NCBI RefSeq assembly: GCF_036607905.1
Contig: NZ_CP144555.1
Coordinates: 2,170,001 to 2,234,000 of the forward strand
Length of the DNA: 64,000 nt
From: Streptomyces sp. SCSIO 75703
Lineage (GTDB): Bacteria; Actinomycetota; Actinomycetes; Streptomycetales; Streptomycetaceae
Direction: 5' to 3'
The translations under genes and the position numbers were made by a program. The notes beneath the pieces are model-generated. The model did not search any database. It was not told where the DNA came from and saw only the letters and a program-made list of their open reading frames with translations. This document shows, one piece after another, positions 62,677-64,000 of this stretch. Position 1 is the stretch's first letter; each line of letters begins with the position of its first letter.

Positions 62677-63813
62677 TCAGGGCGCCGCGGGGGCCTGCGG
62701 GCCGCCGACCACGCCGTCGGCCTCGCCGGTCGCGGTGCCCTCGACCGCGTCGGGCGGGATGGCCCGGTCGCCCTTCAGGGCGTCCCACACCTGCCGCGCC
62801 TTGGCCTTCTCGACCAGCACCCGGTTGCCGTCGGCCGGGTCGTAGACGACCGGCATGGTGACCATGCGCAGCCTGTCCGCGTCGATGTCCCGGAGGTCGG
62901 AGGCGAAGGACATCAGGGAGTTGACCGAGCCCAGGCCCGAGTCGGTGGTCACGCTCCTGGTGGCGGTGTCGGCGAGGTCGTAGAGCTTCTTGGGGTTGCC
63001 GAGCAGGCCGACGTCCTGGATCTGGGTCGCCAGGGCCTTGACGAAGGACTGCTGGAGCTGGATGCGGCCGAGGTCGCTGCCGTCGCCGACGCCGTGCCGG
63101 GTGCGGACCAGGCCGAGCGCCTGGCGGCCGTCGAGGGTGTGGGTGCCGGCCGTGAGGTCGAGGTGGCTCTCGGGGTCCCGGATGTCCCGGGCGGTGGTGA
63201 CCCGGACGCCGCCGAGGGCGTCGACGAGCCGCTGGAAACCGCTGAAGTCGATCTCCAGGTAGTGGTCCATGCGCAGCCCGGACAGGGACTCGACGGTCTT
63301 GACGGCGCAGACGGCGCCGCCGGTGGCGTACGCGGTGTTGAACATCACGTCGCGGGCTGCGGGGTGCTCGCGGCCGTCGGGGCCGGTGCACTCGGGGCGG
63401 TCGACCAGGGTGTCGCGCGGGATGGAGACCACGGCGGCCCGGCGGTGGTCCCGGTAGACGTGCACCACCATCGCGGTGTCGGAGCGGGAGCTGCCGTCGT
63501 CCCGGCCGCCGCCCAGTTCGCGGTTGCCGCCGGAGCGGCTGTCGGAGCCGAGGATCAGCAGGTTGCGGGAGCCCTCGGCGCCCTTCTCGGGCCGGTCGCG
63601 GCCGAGGAGGGCGTCGATGTCGACGCTGCGCAGGTTGCCGTTGAGCTTGAGGTACAGGACGGTGGCGCCGGTGCCGCCGAGCAGCAGGACGCCGGCGGCG
63701 ACCCAGGCCGTGACGAACAGCGCCCGGCGTCGCGGACCGCGGCGTCGGCGCCGCCCGCCGGGGCGGGGGTCGCGGGGTATGCCGGGTTCTGGTGGCGTGC
63801 TCTCGGCGGACAT
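62677..63813 (-). CDS. LytR-CpsA-Psr (LCP) family cell-wall glycopolymer ligase
   Basis: 378 aa. Short cytoplasmic Arg-rich N-terminus ([12 protein letters not shown]), one membrane helix (about 31-53) and an extracellular LCP domain with [62 protein letters not shown] enzymes attach glycopolymers to peptidoglycan using the lipid-linked precursors that WecA/TagO-type enzymes start, so a link with the gene at 55685 is likely. GAGGAG three bases before the ATG. From memory, the rho gene follows beyond the window. Confidence 0.93.
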   Translation of the reverse strand: MSAESTPPEPGIPRDPRPGGRRRRRGPRRRALFVTAWVAAGVLLLGGTGATVLYLKLNGNLRSVDIDALLGRDRPEKGAEGSRNLLILGSDSRSGGNRELGGGRDDGSSRSDTAMVVHVYRDHRRAAVVSIPRDTLVDRPECTGPDGREHPAARDVMFNTAYATGGAVCAVKTVESLSGLRMDHYLEIDFSGFQRLVDALGGVRVTTARDIRDPESHLDLTAGTHTLDGRQALGLVRTRHGVGDGSDLGRIQLQQSFVKALATQIQDVGLLGNPKKLYDLADTATRSVTTDSGLGSVNSLMSFASDLRDIDADRLRMVTMPVVYDPADGNRVLVEKAKARQVWDALKGDRAIPPDAVEGTATGEADGVVGGPQAPAAP

Positions 63814-64000
63814 GCGCTCCTCGGTTCGGGTCCGGTCGGCTGCCTCCTGCGCTCGGAGCCGGCTGCGGTCCGGCCGGATTCGACCGGTTTCGCCCTATCG
63901 TCCCCCGGTCGGCCGGACGGAGAAAGCGGAAGCCGTCCGTCACCGACCGACGGTCACCCTCGCCCGCAGGCTCCGCCACGGAGCGTGACGACGCGAGGCC

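Overview
The window is a stretch of a Streptomyces chromosome. The DNA is very G+C rich, third codon positions are almost all G or C, GTG starts and ATGA/GTGA overlaps are common, and the gene content is that of the Streptomyces core: the tip-growth coiled-coil pair Scy/FilP, AbsC, IcmA, NucS, the ChiS-ChiR-ChiC chitinase locus and atpIBEFHAGDC. From memory, gene order follows the S. coelicolor core from about SCO5425 down to SCO5358. I see no phage, insertion sequence, CRISPR array, tRNA, rRNA or biosynthetic gene cluster. Most of the window is ordinary, syntenic core genome.

Layout. (1) 1-3946: pta (cut by the window edge), ackA and pyk, acetate overflow and the last step of glycolysis. (2) 4033-6770: a minus-strand operon of three envelope proteins of unknown function (DUF6230, DUF6114 and a long Pro/Ala/Glu-rich exported protein). 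(3) 7408-13283: a thioredoxin-TPR protein, a TetR regulator, the isobutyryl-CoA mutase large subunit IcmA, two DUF3817 membrane proteins, a SLOG-like protein, a MarR regulator and a thiamine-binding-type protein. (4) 13454-15436: three coupled AIM24 paralogues, followed by absC. (5) 16122-19060: an OmpR-type two-component system whose kinase carries a run of 15 aspartates outside the membrane, divergent from an acidic PepSY lipo/secreted-type protein. (6) 19190-22012: meaB, a thiolase and methylmalonyl-CoA epimerase, which join icmA and a corrinoid adenosyltransferase (41696) in B12-dependent acyl-CoA metabolism. (7) 22246-27255: scy and filP. (8) 27352-31596: two tandem, paralogous ABC exporter modules. 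(9) 31605-38045: a small zinc-finger protein, an LLM flavin oxidoreductase, a conserved small protein divergent from nucS, a membrane-anchored STAND-type ATPase and a STAS protein. (10) 38223-42874: 3-hydroxybutyryl-CoA dehydrogenase, a TetR regulator divergent from a drug-type ABC transporter, the adenosyltransferase and a membrane protein. (11) 43028-46922: chiS-chiR-chiC with the classic 12-bp chitinase promoter repeats. (12) 47018-63813: a long minus-strand run with DUF2550, the F1Fo ATP synthase operon, a polyprenyl-phosphate GlcNAc-1-P transferase, a serine hydroxymethyltransferase-like protein, a phosphatase-like protein lacking its nucleophile, Sua5/YrdC, prmC, prfA, rpmE and an LCP ligase.

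Points most worth following: the Ser-for-Cys LMW-phosphatase homologue, the Tyr-Tyr to His-His change in the SHMT active-site loop, the three-gene AIM24 operon in which only the third copy has a Cys/His/Asp cluster, the poly-Asp sensor kinase with PepSY partner and phased TTCAG boxes, the DUF6230/DUF6114 envelope operon, the STAND protein with an arginine in place of the Walker A lysine, a 44-nt perfect palindrome with a half-copy elsewhere, and a recurrent TANNNT-N6-8-start arrangement that points to leaderless transcripts for eight genes. Terminator stems are well preserved and mark most transcription-unit ends.
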